NCBI GenBank assembly: GCA_010094045.1
Contig: ML986579.1
Span: 746,206 to 810,205 of the forward strand
Length of the DNA stretch: 64,000 nucleotides
Source of the DNA: Lojkania enalia
Taxonomy: Eukaryota; Ascomycota; Dothideomycetes; Pleosporales
Reading direction: 5' to 3'
The position numbers were made by a program, and so were the translations under genes. Below are positions 1 to 12,186 of this stretch, in pieces; within the stretch, counting starts at the first letter, position 1; each line of letters starts with the position of its first letter. Below the pieces are notes generated by a model. The model had not been told where the DNA came from. It saw only the letters and a program-made list of their open reading frames with translations, and did no database searches.

Positions 1-1566
1 CAGTCTTCGGTACGATCCATAGTGGAGCGATGCGCGGATTCTTTGAGAAATGGTATCGCTCAGGCATATTCTCGTCTCGAAGGTAGACTTCGATGTTCGA
101 ATTGCTTTTAGCCTTCTCCGCGAGTTGCCTGTACAGGTCTTTGAGCTCATCAGGGTTCCTCGGTCTGAGGCCATACAGTGGCCAACCATCAATGTGCTCA
201 ATCTTGCTCGGATCAATCAGATCTTCTAACTGAATCATTCTTTTTATATCTGTTGTAGCCATGCCATGATCTGACACCACGACGACATTGATGATTTCGG
301 TTAAGTTGCGCTCTTGAAGCCCGGCAAGAATAGATTTAAGCATGGTGTCTGCGTTACTAGTGGTCTGGCGGATCTCAGTGCTGTTGGGACCATATTTGTG
401 ACCATCACCATCTACATTGGGGACATATGCGGCAATAAGTTGGGGTCTCGGTCGATCTACTCTGGCGGATGGATCCAGAGGGCCAGGCAAGTCAAGCAAC
501 TCGAGTATACGATTCACCTTCAAGGGAAGGATTTCCGAGCCGTTGTATTTATCCACATACGCGGGTTCGACGTGGCCAATATGAGCCTCTGATCCAGGCC
601 ACATATGGACTGCAGCTCTGACGTTTTGTCTTTCAGCAGTTACCCAAAGCGGCTCCCCACCCCACCAGAAGGGTTGGAGACTTCTATTGGGGTCCGTATA
701 GTAAAATTCTCGCTGTAAGGCTGGGTCCCAGAAACTGTTTCCGACTACTCCGTGAGCCTCAGGGTATAATCCCGTCGCCATAGTGTAGTGGTTTGGGAAT
801 GTTACACTTGGAAAGCTAGGCAACATGTACTTCGGAGAGATGCCGTTCTCAATGAACTTGTTCAATGTAGGCGTAAGTCCGCGGTAAAGAAAATCAGCGC
901 GAAAACCGTCTAAAGATATTAATATAGTTGTGGGTGCAAAAAGCGAAGTACCATTCGACATCATAGTCACGGTTTGGGCAGGCTTGGGATGGCTAGAGAG
1001 TCGGTACGCAGCGAAAAGTAATACCAGGAAGAGAACGAGCACGGCTATGTGTATGACGAAGCGGCGCCATATGTGTGCTCGGCGCGCCTGGAATTTGTTA
1101 GATTTTCGTAACGTATACAGTAAAATGGGGTAGTTGAACATACTTTTCGGCGTATTGTGGTTGCCAGCATTCGCCGCTCGTCCGACTCCGATGAGTCCCT
1201 TGAAGCGCTCGAGCTCGATAAACCTACACGCTCTTCCATTTCATACATGAGTGAGCTCGATTCCCCATGTTGATTCTTCGTCTTTGCGGGTTTCGCCTTA
1301 GGGCTGGCCTGCTTATGCCCACCTTTCCCAAACATCGCGGCCTGTTTGAAAAGCCTAGATATTCCATCTTTTTGTGTCAACAGACGCTCCCTCTCATCCT
1401 CGGACTCCAAAAGGTCATGGTCCCGCTCTGAAATCTCAGCAGAAGGCCTGCCGTCTTCGTGGTTTTCGTCGTCGGAGGTAGGGTGTTCGACAAGTGTCCG
1501 TTCATCGAAGCTGTACGTGTCTGACCCGGAGGTTTTGCCAGCGGCATCATTCGAAGGGGCTGTCAT
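1..1566 (-). CDS. Nucleotide pyrophosphatase/phosphodiesterase (ENPP family), type II membrane protein, 3' end cut
   Basis: Family enzymes hydrolyse phosphodiester or pyrophosphate bonds of extracellular or lumenal nucleotides. The start ATG is at 1566; an intron at 1088-1143 (GTATGT...CCAG, phase 0) joins a Ser/Glu-rich cytosolic leader of about 140 residues to a hydrophobic segment (VLVLFLVLLFAAY) that would serve as a signal anchor. The catalytic domain follows: the metal-site ISLDGFRADFL, the nucleophile region SVTFPNHYTMATG with the catalytic Thr, DGDGHKYGPNS and VSDHGM, all conserved in the family. The coding frame runs off the left edge, so the C-terminal third is not seen. An in-frame TTG lies at 1599 but has no reason to be preferred over the ATG. 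Family assignment is secure; substrate is not. Confidence 0.92.
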
Positions 1567-2000
1567 GATGCGTCGCGATAGTGAACTTTCACATTGCAAA
1601 TAGGGAGGGTGGTACTGCTGATGTCAGGTATGTAAACGTTGAGGTCCACTCCGCCTCCGAGACACGGTCTTGGCAGCTAGCGTTTCAGTATGGGTGTCCG
1701 CCCCTTTGACATGCTGACGCGAGCAACTGTCATGTAAAGACTTGAACATTCATCTTTCGAGGGTAGACGATCACAGTAGTGATGCTTCTCTAGCTAGCAA
1801 ATGCTTGGATACGGAACTCTCAATGGCGTGCCTACGTCTCTAGTTTCCAAAATAGACATCCTTTTTATCGCTTTGAACACTCATGAAAAATTAGGTTTTA
1901 GTTTGTAGCATTACTAGGTATCTCTTTCGCGCCAATAGTAGGCAACTGCAAGATAATCTAATGCTCCATTCCTAGACCTAGATGGCCATCAACTTGTGAT
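1567..2000. other. Intergenic, ENPP promoter side / eIF3d 3' side
   Basis: About 430 nt without a supported gene. It holds the upstream region of the leftward ENPP gene and the 3' flank of eIF3d. No conserved element or RNA gene was recognised. Confidence 0.5.
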
Positions 2001-3830
2001 TTACTCCTCATTTTCATCTTCCGCAATCTGACTCTCCTCGATTTCCTCCTCAAAAGTATTCTCCGGCACAGAGTAAAGCCTAAGTACGGGTTTGTTGGGA
2101 TCCTTGACTAGAACATACTTGCCCTCGTCCATCTTGAGGCACATGTCAACAATGGTCCGGACAATACCCCATCCGTTGTTGAGGTTGAGAGCCATCTGAG
2201 CGGCAAAGTCACGCGGCTTATGCGTAAGAACACCAAGAATGACGTGATCATTGTTGTTCTTTGGATTTGTTCGAGACACGAATCTATGAACCATTAGCTG
2301 AAAATCTACCAAGGGTGCAAGGGGAAGAAGACATACCCAAGTTTCATGGTATCTGCTTTGGCAAGGATACTCTGTGTTGCCCACCTAGCCAACTTGCAGC
2401 TATTGTTCTTCATCTCTGTGGCAAGAACTGCACCCCTCTGACTTGCTAATTTCGTTCGCCAATCCAATGCACCACCGCTACCTTGTGCCTTGTTATCAAA
2501 CTCGTTCAAGGCCTTGATGGTCATGAACTGGTCCTCGCCATTGATACTGTTCTTGACAAAGGCATCAAGTTCCGTTCGCACAATCAAATGCAATGGTTCC
2601 TCGTCTCTTTCCAGAGAAAGGTCGAATCGACGATACTTGTAAGCTTTGGATGCTGGGGGATCGGTCTCGACATCTTTGTCATAGAATGGATGATCATGAG
2701 GCATGCTCAATTTTTGCGATTCCGTGACGACCTGCAGCGGGAATACATTGTTAATGTGGGTCGCCTCCAGCATGAGCGCACCTGGGCTGTTGAGGGAGTC
2801 TTTGTTACCCTCTGAAATATCCAATGGAGCATCCGTGGCGTTCTCATTTACGGTAACCATGTCCAAGTTGGAGCTTTCCCGCTTGTCAATGAAGACCTTA
2901 TTACCTCTCCGTGAAATCACCAGATCCCAAGAGTACACAGACTTGGTGGCACACATGAGCATGGACAATATACTATCCGTCGCAAAAATAGTAGCTTCGT
3001 CTTTATCGGCGAGCTCTTGAATGACGGGATCGCTGGATGTGGTGACGTTGTAAGCTGCGCGTTCAAGAACATTGAGTTTGCGCTCAGAAGTTTTCGCACC
3101 AGGCTGCTTGTCGTAACTCCGGTCGTAGTAGTACAGGAAGCCATAGCTGTCTATGTCTTCGCCATCGCCTGTGTCAAGGTTAAGTTTGGCCAGGCGAGCA
3201 AAGTCAATCTCCTCAAGTACATTCCAGTCAGGTTTGACCTGGACGGAGGCATCACGGTTGCGCTGGGGCTTGTCGTCCCTCCAACCAAAGCGGCGACCTC
3301 CTCTTCCGCCTCTTCCTCCTCGAGATTCGTACTGTTGTCCACGTCCGCCACCGACACGCTGAAAGGTGCCCCGTCCACCTCGTTGTGACTGGCCGCCCCT
3401 CTGGCCGCGCCCGCGGAAAACTGTGCCACCACCCCTGCCAAATCCTCGAGTCCTTGCCGATGTCCGGGTATTATCTACAACGGAGAATGTAGCTTCTTCT
3501 TCAGCAGCTTGGATGGCGAACGGGTTCGTCTGCTGGTTTGCACCGTAGGCAGGTTGATCTGACATGTTCGGTTAGATTGCGTTAAAAATGAAATTGAATT
3601 GAAGGATTCGAGGAGAGTATACCTCTATAATTTCGCCCACCGTACTGCTGTCTGCCCTGCCTATCCCTATCTTTGCCTTCTGTCCAATCAGCCATGCGTC
3701 CCAGCTTGTCCGCTTTCGAGTATGGCGCATACGGGACGCCGTCGAGCATAGTTTCATTTGATACTGGCGGTCCCCAGCCATCGCTGCTGGGCAACGCAGA
3801 GACCAGATCCAAGAGAGACGCGGGTGCCAT
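2001..3830 (-). CDS. Translation initiation factor eIF3 subunit D
   Basis: eIF3d is a subunit of the eIF3 complex and, in other eukaryotes, binds the mRNA cap on selected messages. Three exons: 3830-3623, 3558-2337 and 2283-2001, coding for 570 residues, the usual length for fungi. The first exon carries the family's opening ([34 protein letters not shown]), is spliced into [19 protein letters not shown], then an RG/RGG-rich stretch, and the last intron (GTATGTC...TTCATAG) restores MKLG-FVSRTNP. An in-frame ATG just upstream of the exon 2 splice acceptor (3565) would give a truncated protein and is not the start. The C-terminus is acidic. The gene is divergent from the interrupted gene at 4035, sharing about 200 nt. 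Confidence 0.95.
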
Positions 3831-4034
3831 TGTGTTGGGTGTGGAGAGGTCTTGATGGCGTTCCCACACAAAATATCGCGAGTCGCCCCTCCGTGGGAAT
3901 ATCTTGGCGCGGAGAAACTGATTCGCCGATCCTCCAAGCACTGTTGCGGCTCTTTGCCTATGTTCACCTTGTTAGCCTTACTTAGGGACAATGGATGTCT
4001 CCACACCTGATACAATTTGTTGCGTACGGCGGCG

Positions 4035-5344
4035 ATGGAAGAGATTCTAGCCCACGTCTCCGCTCCCGCTACCCGTACAAATGGTGATCTCTACTTTAGC
4101 TTAGTGGTCGCCTATCTCGATTTTATACCCGTTACTTCATCCTCAAGCAGGACTCAGGTCAATGTAAATGATAAGAAGAAGTCTCAGACTATGGCCTCAA
4201 TATCTCTCGAAGATCAAAATGAAGATCTAGGACATATGTTTGTATCCAACACGAGCAACGAATCGTATGGCAGTTTTCCATCCCATGTGTCTTCCGAGTC
4301 GCTTCAAAGACATGTCAATATTTCCGCAGCGAAGTGTTCATTTAGCTCTGTTTGTGATCCTCTTGATGATAAGAGAAGATTTGGGGGGTTAGAGCAAATT
4401 CAGACTAGCCGGAGGATACAAGAACGCCCCAGAGTAGCTGTCATAAAGGATCTTAGATCAATCTCACGACCTATGTTAGACTCTGTGGATATACCATCCT
4501 TCATAGAGGACACCCAGTTAGCAGCTCAAGCGATTGAAAGTAAGATTTTTAACAAACTATCGACAACCTCAGAGGATACCTCTGAAGACGGATCTTGGCC
4601 TAGAACGAGTGGATATAACGCCCCCCAATCACAACACCGTACTGAACTTATAGGTCGATTACCTCGGGAACATTCTTTCTTTGAAAGTGTACCCATCACA
4701 CCTTTAGATAGGCTAGTGGTAATGGCCGGAGACAACACGGACGTGGCCAAATCCCAGCTGAGCATACCAAATCCTAGCTGAGGATACCGAGCTCCCAGAC
4801 ATTGGCTATTGCTTCTACCCATGGTTCTCAGGAACGCTCAAGGAATTTCGATAATCCTCGGGAACCCCCCGACTTTAGTAAACTTCCCTACGAAGCTTTT
4901 CCGCCCGCACCAAAGGTTTCCATAGAATCCCCTGGGTCATTACCCTCGCAGCTTACCAATTACCTTGCAACAATCAGAGCGCAAAATCCGGACCTTTACA
5001 TGCCTTCCAGCCAGTAGAGGACATTGGACGGCGACGAGCGCGGTTACTGGGTTGTCGAATGCGACGATTGGCCTTGCAAGGCACAATTCAACTTTTGGTA
5101 TTCTCTTTGTGATCATATTGAGCACGGTAGACTTGGGTGGGGTATAACACTACATCGGTACAACGAGAATCGTCGAAGCGAAGCGGAACCCGCTCGTGGA
5201 TTAGGCCAAGTTCGTCTCTATTGCTGGGGCGAGACTGCTGAGCATATCTGGCTTTCATTATGGATTTGTAGTAAGGCAAAAGTCAGTGGGTCCGGCAGTA
5301 GATGGCTTGACGCAGGGGACTCAGTGGTTGTTCAAGTACCGTAA
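4035..5344 (+). pseudogene. Conserved fungal protein of unknown function, interrupted by an in-frame TAG
   Basis: The start ATG at 4035 gives MEEILAHVSAP. An intron at 4719-4777 (GTAATG...CCTAG, phase 0) fuses the frame ending at DRLV to LRIPSSQ. The reading frame then meets TAG at 5015-5017 and continues in the same frame, without another stop, to TAA at 5342-5344. The part after the stop (GDERGYWVVECDDWP, LGWGITLHRYN, VRLYCWGETAEHIWLSLW, GSRWLDAGDSVVV) is the strongly conserved-looking core, so the stop separates N-terminal and core regions. No intron with acceptable signals removes the TAG. It may be a recent nonsense mutation (one base from a TGG Trp codon), a sequencing error, or readthrough. 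The middle is Ser/Thr-rich and disordered. No function is recognised. Confidence 0.6.
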
Positions 5345-5723
5345 CTAATGAATGATTTCAAAGTTTGCCTTCTATAAATGGATACCTTTGAATATCTTGT
5401 GTCATAAGAGATCGAGCCCATCATACATTCTCAACGGTGCTGTAACCCAATAACAATATGAAAATGTCGCAATCATGAGGACATAGTTTAATGATATTCA
5501 TGCTCTAAGGGACTGCGAACAATTCAATTGAATTCGCTCAAAATGCGCAGAGGAAGAGGCACTGCCGCACTCGAAGGCTTCGCCCACACGCCATGCTAAC
5601 CAGCAATGCTAAAAGCTCCAGAAGTAATTTTGCAAGTCCGAATCTCCAAATTGAAAAAGGCCTCCAAGGCGCCAAACCAAACAAAACCGAACATGAGGGC
5701 ATCATTGAAATAGGTAATTCTCG
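5345..5723. other. Intergenic between convergent genes
   Basis: About 380 nt between the 3' ends of the gene at 4035 and the Mps1 gene. Moderately AT-rich, no element recognised. Confidence 0.5.
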
Positions 5724-7553
5724 TCACCCACTCTCCATTAGTTGTCTAATCTTCTCATAAAAGCTCGCGGGATACTGTCGTATCTCCTCGTCAGTAGGGG
5801 GCTCTTTCTTTGGATCCCTAAATCTATCCGCGACTCTCTGGATAATCTGTCCCAGCAAATCCTGCGGTATTCTCAAATCATCGCCACTGTCAGGATACAA
5901 GAAGGGATCGCGTTCGTTGAGGAGTTGAGGGATAGTTGGCCTTTTCCACGGCTCACGCTGTAAGCAGTGCCGAAGTGTAGATTTGAGTCCCGATGGTACT
6001 CGAACACCGCCGACTCCCTCGTCCGGGAACTCGATCTCATAGTCTCGGTCTACGATTTTGAAGACACGCTGCATTTGGTTGGCTATGTGGGCAAAGGGCG
6101 GTCGGCCGTAGACCATTTGGTACAGAATGCAGCCAAGGCTCCAGACGTCGCTTGGTTTTCCGAGTTTCATCACTTTGCCTACGTTGCCGGCACCCAATTG
6201 TCCCCGGACGCCGGCATTCGTGTCTTCGAGACTTTCGGGGGACATGTAGTTAGGGGTGCCGACGTGGGAGTCTCGGTGGACATTCACGGTGTTATCGATG
6301 TCGATTGCGTTGGCGATACCGAAATCAATTAGCTTTAGACGACCTTGAACTAGGAGAAAATTGGCGGGTTTGAGGTCTGAATGGACAATGTCATGGTCGT
6401 GGACTGACTGTACACATTCTAGCATCTCTTTCCAATAGTAGCGCGTAAAACTGAGATCGAGACGTGCGTCCGCCGGGTCGAGTTTCATTCGTATAATACG
6501 TGCCAGGTCTGATTCTCCAAGCTCCATAAGCTATATTCAGTCAGAAATCTAAAGTCATGATGGACTACGGTTTCGGTAGTTGGAACTTACCACACTTAAA
6601 ATTTGGCGAGATTCATCGACCTCCCAATCGTATAGCCTAACTACCCTTTCTACATCGCTCAGTTTACGTAGAAGGTCAATCTCACCCTTGTATCCCCGAA
6701 CCGCAGACTCGTCTGCGTCCTCCAGCTTTACGCGCTTCAGGGCAAATAGCCTGAAGTTCTCTGCCATTACGCGATATACTGCAGAACTTCCTCCTCTTCC
6801 AATCCTATCCATCTGCGAGTAGTGCTTGCCATTTACTGCCAATACGCTTCTCTTTCTCCTTTCTCGTGTCTTGGTGGTAGCTGCCCCGGCAGCTGCTGTA
6901 GCAGTCTCTAAAACAGACATTTTTGGGGGAGGTGGTGGCGCAGGACGATGTGGTGTATTTGCGCTGATTTGCTGTAGAGGCATAGGTCTCTCTTGTCTTT
7001 GCACAGGAGATTGGGGCGGCGGTGGCACGCGGATTTCGGTATCGGGGACCCTCATAACAGAGTCGACGACCTTCGAATCTCCCTTCGAAACGGACATAAG
7101 CAAGTTCTCCTGGTCCTGTGATGGGGGGTGGTCCTCTTCGCTCTGAGGTGTTCTCCTTAATCTCCTCATTGGTGCGCCTCGTAATGGTACTCTTTTGATA
7201 CGCTTGCTGAGGGCAGGGGTAACGGTGTCGTGAACTGGCGTATTCGACCCGGAGCCATTGCGCGATATAATTAATTTTGGTTTCCTTCCAGCAGCCTTCT
7301 CAGGTGAGATCACCTCGTTCTGTGCGAGCAAGGCAGTTGTGAGGGCGCTTAGTTTCATAGGCTGTGGTATCTCGTCGTCGGAGCTGTCGCCAATGTTTAT
7401 GTTCTGCATCATGGGCGCATCGGCCGAGAAGCCATGGGATTGACCAAGTACCGAAAGTGGCGAGTCTCTTCGTGGGCGTATCATAGACTGAGAGCGCATT
7501 CTTCCAAGGCCATGGAATGAACCGCCCATGGGGGTAGGAGAAGCTGTCGCCAT
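5724..7553 (-). CDS. mps1: Dual-specificity spindle checkpoint kinase Mps1/TTK
   Basis: Mps1 acts at kinetochores in the spindle assembly checkpoint and at spindle poles. Two exons (7553-6591 and 6530-5724) joined by a phase-0 intron GTAAGT...ATATAG give 589 residues; the junction restores ILSV-LMELGESDL. The first 260 residues are disordered, with Pro runs. The kinase domain shows the glycine loop IGRGGSSAVYRV, the catalytic Lys in FALKRVKL, the HRD equivalent HSDLKPANFLL (the HSDLKPANF form marks the Mps1 group), DFGIANAI, and the substrate-site MSPESL. Residues after the kinase include QYPASFYEKIRQLMESG. The start is ATG 7553 (MATASPTPMGG); an upstream in-frame GTG was discounted. It is somewhat short for a fungal Mps1, the difference lying in the N-terminal tail. 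Confidence 0.93.
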
Positions 7554-8281
7554 CTCGCAGAAGGGGTTATGCACGCGTCGTGGTGCTCGTTATCTAGGGT
7601 CCAGCTCAAGAGTCGTAATAACGAATGTCGACTTTACTATAAGCATTCCATACATAAGGCGCGGATTTATCGGCAGCTGTCGGTATAGCGATGCGATGCG
7701 ATGCGGTTGGGGGTTTGAACGTTGGAGGTCGAGAGCGCGGAAGCGAAAGTTCGCGTAGTGTTGTTACAGCAACGAGATAAACAAACAGGGGTCCTTAGTA
7801 CGTCTGTCCTGTGAGTTCGCGCGATAACAATACTAGGCTAGATTATCAAAAGCTCACTATAATATTTGCTGGGGAGATTATTATTGTTTTCAAGCACTTC
7901 CTCAAGGATCTTAAGCGGAATATGTCATCAAATGAATCCTATTGCACGCCGTGGCCAAAGATACGGCACTGTCTTTCAGTAGCGGTGCGGCCATATAGTG
8001 GGTGAATCATTCCGACGCTGGATTTGAGCCTTACTTGGGCTTTCAGAAGCTTTATATCGATAGGATATTGATACATGAGCATGTTGCTCGTCTCTCTAAT
8101 TCTAGTCTCTCACAGACCCTAAATGCAATGAGAAATTTCATGACTGACCAGCATATAGCCTTTCCCACCACGGATCCAAACACCAATGCATTGCACTTAT
8201 ACAGCATTATATCATTTACAAGAACGTAACAGCAGCTGCCTTGCAGCATTGCATTCTTATTTCCACCAGCCAGCCCTCTGG
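7554..8281. other. Intergenic, mps1 promoter
   Basis: About 730 nt. Contains a short GCGAT direct repeat (around 7688-7703). No gene or RNA was recognised; the small frames here have no coding character. Confidence 0.5.
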
Positions 8282-9224
8282 CTACTTATTGTGCCAGATG
8301 AAATTCCGTAATGAATCCCAATGATCAGATTGCACATAGCTGTTCTCGTCAGTATGGCCCGGACAGATAGACTAAAAAGGGATGCCCACATATAATGCAT
8401 GCTACTCCTCAAACTGCTTTGCAACGTTTCAGGGTGCCACCGGAAAACGTACATAACCATCGCCCAGCTCACACTTGCGAAAACCGGCCATCCATTCCTC
8501 ATAATTTCTCTACTGAGCTCCTCATTCCCAATCAATCCCCATCCACCTCCGCCTCCCTCCACTGCCCCATGCCCTCTCGGCTGTACGGCGAGTTTTGCGA
8601 GAGCGAGACAGACGCGGGCGAAGACATAAATGACAATTTGTTGCGACACTGAATTGTGAATTGTTCGGCCGAAGACAACGTATCCGCCTAGAAGCCCAGC
8701 CATGAAGGAGTCGTAGTGCCGTTCTTTTGAGGTTGGCGAGGTGTGGCGTAGGAAGATCATGGAGGATTTGTAAACGAGAGCGAAGAGGCCAAGATTACGG
8801 GCGTGTTGGCGCGTAGCTTTGAATATGAGCCAGCACTTTGAGCGGAATCTAGAAGCATATGCGCGTCAATTTTTTAGAGTCATCGTCGTGGGATTAGATA
8901 GTAGCGGGAAGACGGGGAGAACTTGGGTATGCTGAAGAATGGAGACGTACGAGCCGGAGCGAAAGAGGAACATCATTCTAGAAACGCCATTAGTTAGCTG
9001 GAGCGACTGTAGTGCAAGGGAAGAATCGTACACTAGGGCGTGCGGAAATCGCACTTTGGTTCCATAGACGATGCCATTCCGGATTCCTTTCACGAGTGCA
9101 AGGATGTCGTGGTATCTCGGATCTAACACAATTCTCTCGAGTGCAGCCTGAACGGTATCAGCAATGACTCCATTTAGCAGAAGTTCTATGGTGAACGAGC
9201 CTCGAGTGCCTGCAATTTGTCCAT
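8282..9224 (-). CDS. Peroxisomal membrane protein 4 (Pxmp4/PMP24), Tim17/22/23-like
   Basis: Four exons can be placed: from about 9224 or upstream to 9032, 8977-8951 (only 27 nt), 8848-8390 and 8339-8282. They restore the family string LDPRYHDILALVKGIRNG, KVRFPHALV-MMFLFRSGS-FRSKCWLIFKAT, then hydrophobic segments (FMAGLLGGYVVFG, NSVSQQIVIYVFARVCL), PVFASVSWAMVMYVF, and the ending QSDHWDSLRNFIWHNK. The last intron (8340-8389, GTGGGC donor, CTGAC branch, ACAG) is supported by that C-terminus; without it the protein would end in unrelated residues. The start is unresolved: no ATG is in frame with VQAALERIVLD, so a short 5' exon is needed. A nearby ATG at 9224 (MDKLQ) could supply it only through an unusual splice. 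Role of the family in peroxisomes is poorly known. Confidence 0.85.
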
Positions 9225-9834
9225 CTTGAGCTCTTGACTTCAATGCCTCGGTCTATTAGACCGCGTAGGGTGCAGGCCTTCTCTTAGCAAATTCACGTGT
9301 ACCACCTTGCGCAACTCGGGTCTGACTGGCAAGAGCAACGAAACACGACGTAGGTGAAGGGACTCATAGGATCGAGTTCGTTAGGGCCACAGAGCTCAGT
9401 GGTTGGTGAGGGAAGAGCGGGCATTTGATCCTCGGCTCGCGTCACGATGCCGGAACCATTTCCCCCACATCTTGCCTGTTCCCGCTCCATGCGCCACAGG
9501 CAAGGGTTCTGCGAGACATGTGAAGACCGCGCCTGCTTCACGTGCTAGTGTTCAGGAAGCATTGCTTGCGCATTATGATGCTTTATGGAGGATTATTCAT
9601 GCATACATCTATCAACGACCTTTTGGTATCGTCTAAAAATGTCTAGAAATTCTTGATGCTGTTCCCGCCAATTCAACGTTCAGTTATGCTGAATCTTCCT
9701 AGACCCACGTCCGAACACCGATGACTATGCATCAACCCGCACCCCGGGAGATGTTTGATGGAGACAACACCAAATATTTATCAATATCATCCTTCAATTG
9801 TTGCCTTAGCAGAATAATTAGAACACAAAATAAT
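9225..9834. other. Intergenic between two leftward genes
   Basis: About 610 nt; may contain the missing 5' exon of the Pxmp4-type gene. Nothing else is supported. The frame at 9293-9541 on the minus strand lacks features of a real exon. Confidence 0.45.
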
Positions 9835-10928
9835 TTAGATACCCCGAGGTTCCGGCCAGTGTTTCTTCAGCTCTTCGTAGATTGTAAAAATGAAAGCTGA
9901 GCTGGGAATCGACCTCCCGACTGTGATGCCGCAACCGCGATACAGCCCTTTCAAGCCGTGCTGCTTCCAAATGGCTCTGCCGACTGCTCCAAAAGTCGAC
10001 TTCCCTCCGGTTATCTGCTTGATATCTTCGGTTTGCATGCGGGACTTGATAGTGTCAGCAGGATAGAAGACGAAATTGTATGACATCCCTGCTACTGCAC
10101 CCGCAGCTAGCTGCTGGTGAATAGGTAGGCTGTCCTCTTTAAAAGGAGCTGCATGGTGGTTCAACTTCTTAAAGGAAAGTTTCATGCCCTCATACCCGCC
10201 GAACCAGGCGGCACTGCCACCTGTTTCACGGATCAGCGTCCCAAATTGGCCATGCCAGTATCCCAGAAGGCCTTGATGGCGGTAGATAGAAGCTATAATG
10301 CTAGGAATACCGGGACGACGGACTCCCGTTGAAGTTTCTAGAGGAACCTGCATCTTGCATTTGACGAGCTCGATGGGTGTGAGGAAGAGAGACGTAAAGG
10401 CACCGGAAGCTGCGCCACAATATAGCAGAGCTGAATAGGGCAGTTCCTTTTCAGGATTGGAGACGACATCAGGATACGTCGTTGCCTTCATGGCGTCTTG
10501 AATCAAACGGTACTAGCATACCGATTAGTATGGCCATTTCTGCCCCAACGGCTCGTTTCTTAGAGGCTTACACTAAAAAACAAGCAACTTGTTTCTACAG
10601 CGGCGCCAACCAGAGGCGCACTTATCCCCCTATATATGCCAAAGAAGCCATCCCGGCGTAGAGACTTCTTGAAGCAGTCCGATGGTCCTGTATATTGCAA
10701 TGGTAAATGGTCAGGCTGTGACTGAAGGCGCACCTTGACCGTATCGAAGGGATATTCAATGTATTTGCCAACAATGCCCGCTAAGGATCCGCATACGATA
10801 TCCTTTAAAGCTTCTTCGCTTTGGCTATGCTTTGGTGCTGAAGTCGTTTGCGACTCTTCTATTGCAAAAGGGTTTTGTAGCTTGCCTCCACTCTCCACCA
10901 CAGTCACCGGGCTGTTCGATACTTCCAT
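9835..10928 (-). CDS. arg-13: Mitochondrial basic amino-acid (ornithine/arginine) carrier, ARG11/arg-13 type
   Basis: Inner-membrane carrier of the SLC25 family, exchanging ornithine between mitochondria and cytosol in arginine synthesis. Exons 10928-10572 and 10512-9835 (phase 0; AGT then GTAAGC, acceptor TGCTAG) give 344 residues. All three carrier repeats are visible with their Px[D/E]xx[K/R] signatures: [20 protein letters not shown] and [10 protein letters not shown], each followed by the matching Gly-rich second half (for example [48 protein letters not shown]). The N-terminal 35 residues are a hydrophilic extension. The substrate is inferred from overall resemblance to Neurospora arg-13, in particular the [15 protein letters not shown] region; another basic amino-acid specificity is possible. 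Confidence 0.9.
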
Positions 10929-11705
10929 AATAATTTGGAGAGGGAGGAATAAGCGTTATGAAAATCCGCTCATGGTGGGGTATTGAGGGCCAAGCGGTGA
11001 GGAAGGACGAGGCGCTATCTAATGTGCCTTCTCAGCATTTGGAGAAGGACATGGTATGTGGTACGGAAGTGCGAAGTCGGACGAGAAACTTGCTTCTTTT
11101 GTAGAACGGTGTAACACGAGGGGATCGGAGGGACGTGGTGTTGGTCAATGACGGACTGAGCAACGAAATCGGCCGGATACGCTTCTCGCAATTTTTTAGC
11201 CGCGAGAACCCTGTCGCTCTAGTGGTGATCTGCAGGCAGATCGGGAAAGGCACGTTTTTGGGCAATTCTCAAGGGATTTGGGGTACGAGGATATGATATT
11301 CATACGAGCATATGACGCTGTCGTGCAGGGGTGTTCGCCGAGGTGACACGCCTATTCTGCCGCTCTGTTGAATGAATGGTGCCGGCTCTTTGATCACTTC
11401 CGCTCGGGTTTCGCTTTTGTATGGCATGCAAGTTCTCGAGGCGCCCATTGCCGTACGGACACATGCTAGAGGTCGTTTGATCGGTATACGCATCAAGAGC
11501 TGAGCTCGGGAGGAGCAAGAACACTTCGCCACATCATTCCTTTTGCATCATTATGTACATAGATGAGTAGGGAACCAAACATATGAGGTCTCGGACCGAA
11601 CTCGGGACCGATGATCTGATAAGATAACGTAATTTTCTTGGTCGCTAATTTTTCGATTAAAGGAAAACGTCTGCACTGGTGACCCACTCCACCCGCTCCA
11701 CAAAC
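10929..11705. other. Intergenic between divergent carrier and cgr1 genes
   Basis: About 780 nt. Small frames on both strands were examined and show no family resemblance. It probably contains both promoters. Confidence 0.5.
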
Positions 11706-12186
11706 ATGTTTACAGACACCCAAGCACCAGCCGGGCCCCCCTCCCAAGGCTCTGCTTTCCAAGGCATTCGCAAGAATGGTAATCTCGTCTTAGTGGTAGT
11801 TCAGATACCGACTTCGCACTACAAAAACTGATCAAGACGTGGGCGCAGGCAAACAGTGGCATCAGACCAAGACAGCATTTCGACCACGGGCGAATCAGAC
11901 TTCCTACGCAAAACGCCTCGAAGAAAGGAAGGCTCTTGCCGTAGTTAGGGCAAAGGAAAAAGAAATGAAGGATGAGAAGGAGGCAGAGAGACAGGTATAC
12001 CAGGACAAATCACGTTGACGAACTGTATGGCTGAAATAATCATAGCGAAGAATTGAAGTTATAAGAACTAAGAGGGCAGCTAAGGAAGAGCGTGAGCGCT
12101 ACCAGAAGATGGAAGAAAAGATGCACAAAAAGAGGGTTGAGCGCCTGAAACGAAAAGAGAAGCGTAATAACATGCTCAAGTCCTGA
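11706..12186 (+). CDS. cgr1: rRNA-processing protein Cgr1
   Basis: Cgr1 is a small nucleolar protein needed for processing of pre-rRNA to 5.8S and 25S/28S in the large-subunit pathway. Exons 11706-11778, 11849-11994 and 12046-12186 give 119 residues, the normal size. Introns are GTAATC...GCGCAG (CTGAT branch) and GTATAC...TCATAG. The joined protein shows [38 protein letters not shown], then an almost continuous basic/acidic helix ([37 protein letters not shown]), which is the hallmark of the family. Each exon is too short to stand out alone, so the gene is easily missed. Confidence 0.93.

Noticed and set aside
3017..3565. Plus- and minus-strand frames overlapping eIF3d
   Set aside because: They are shadows of the Arg/Gly-rich coding sequence; the eIF3d frame is fixed by conserved residues across all three exons.
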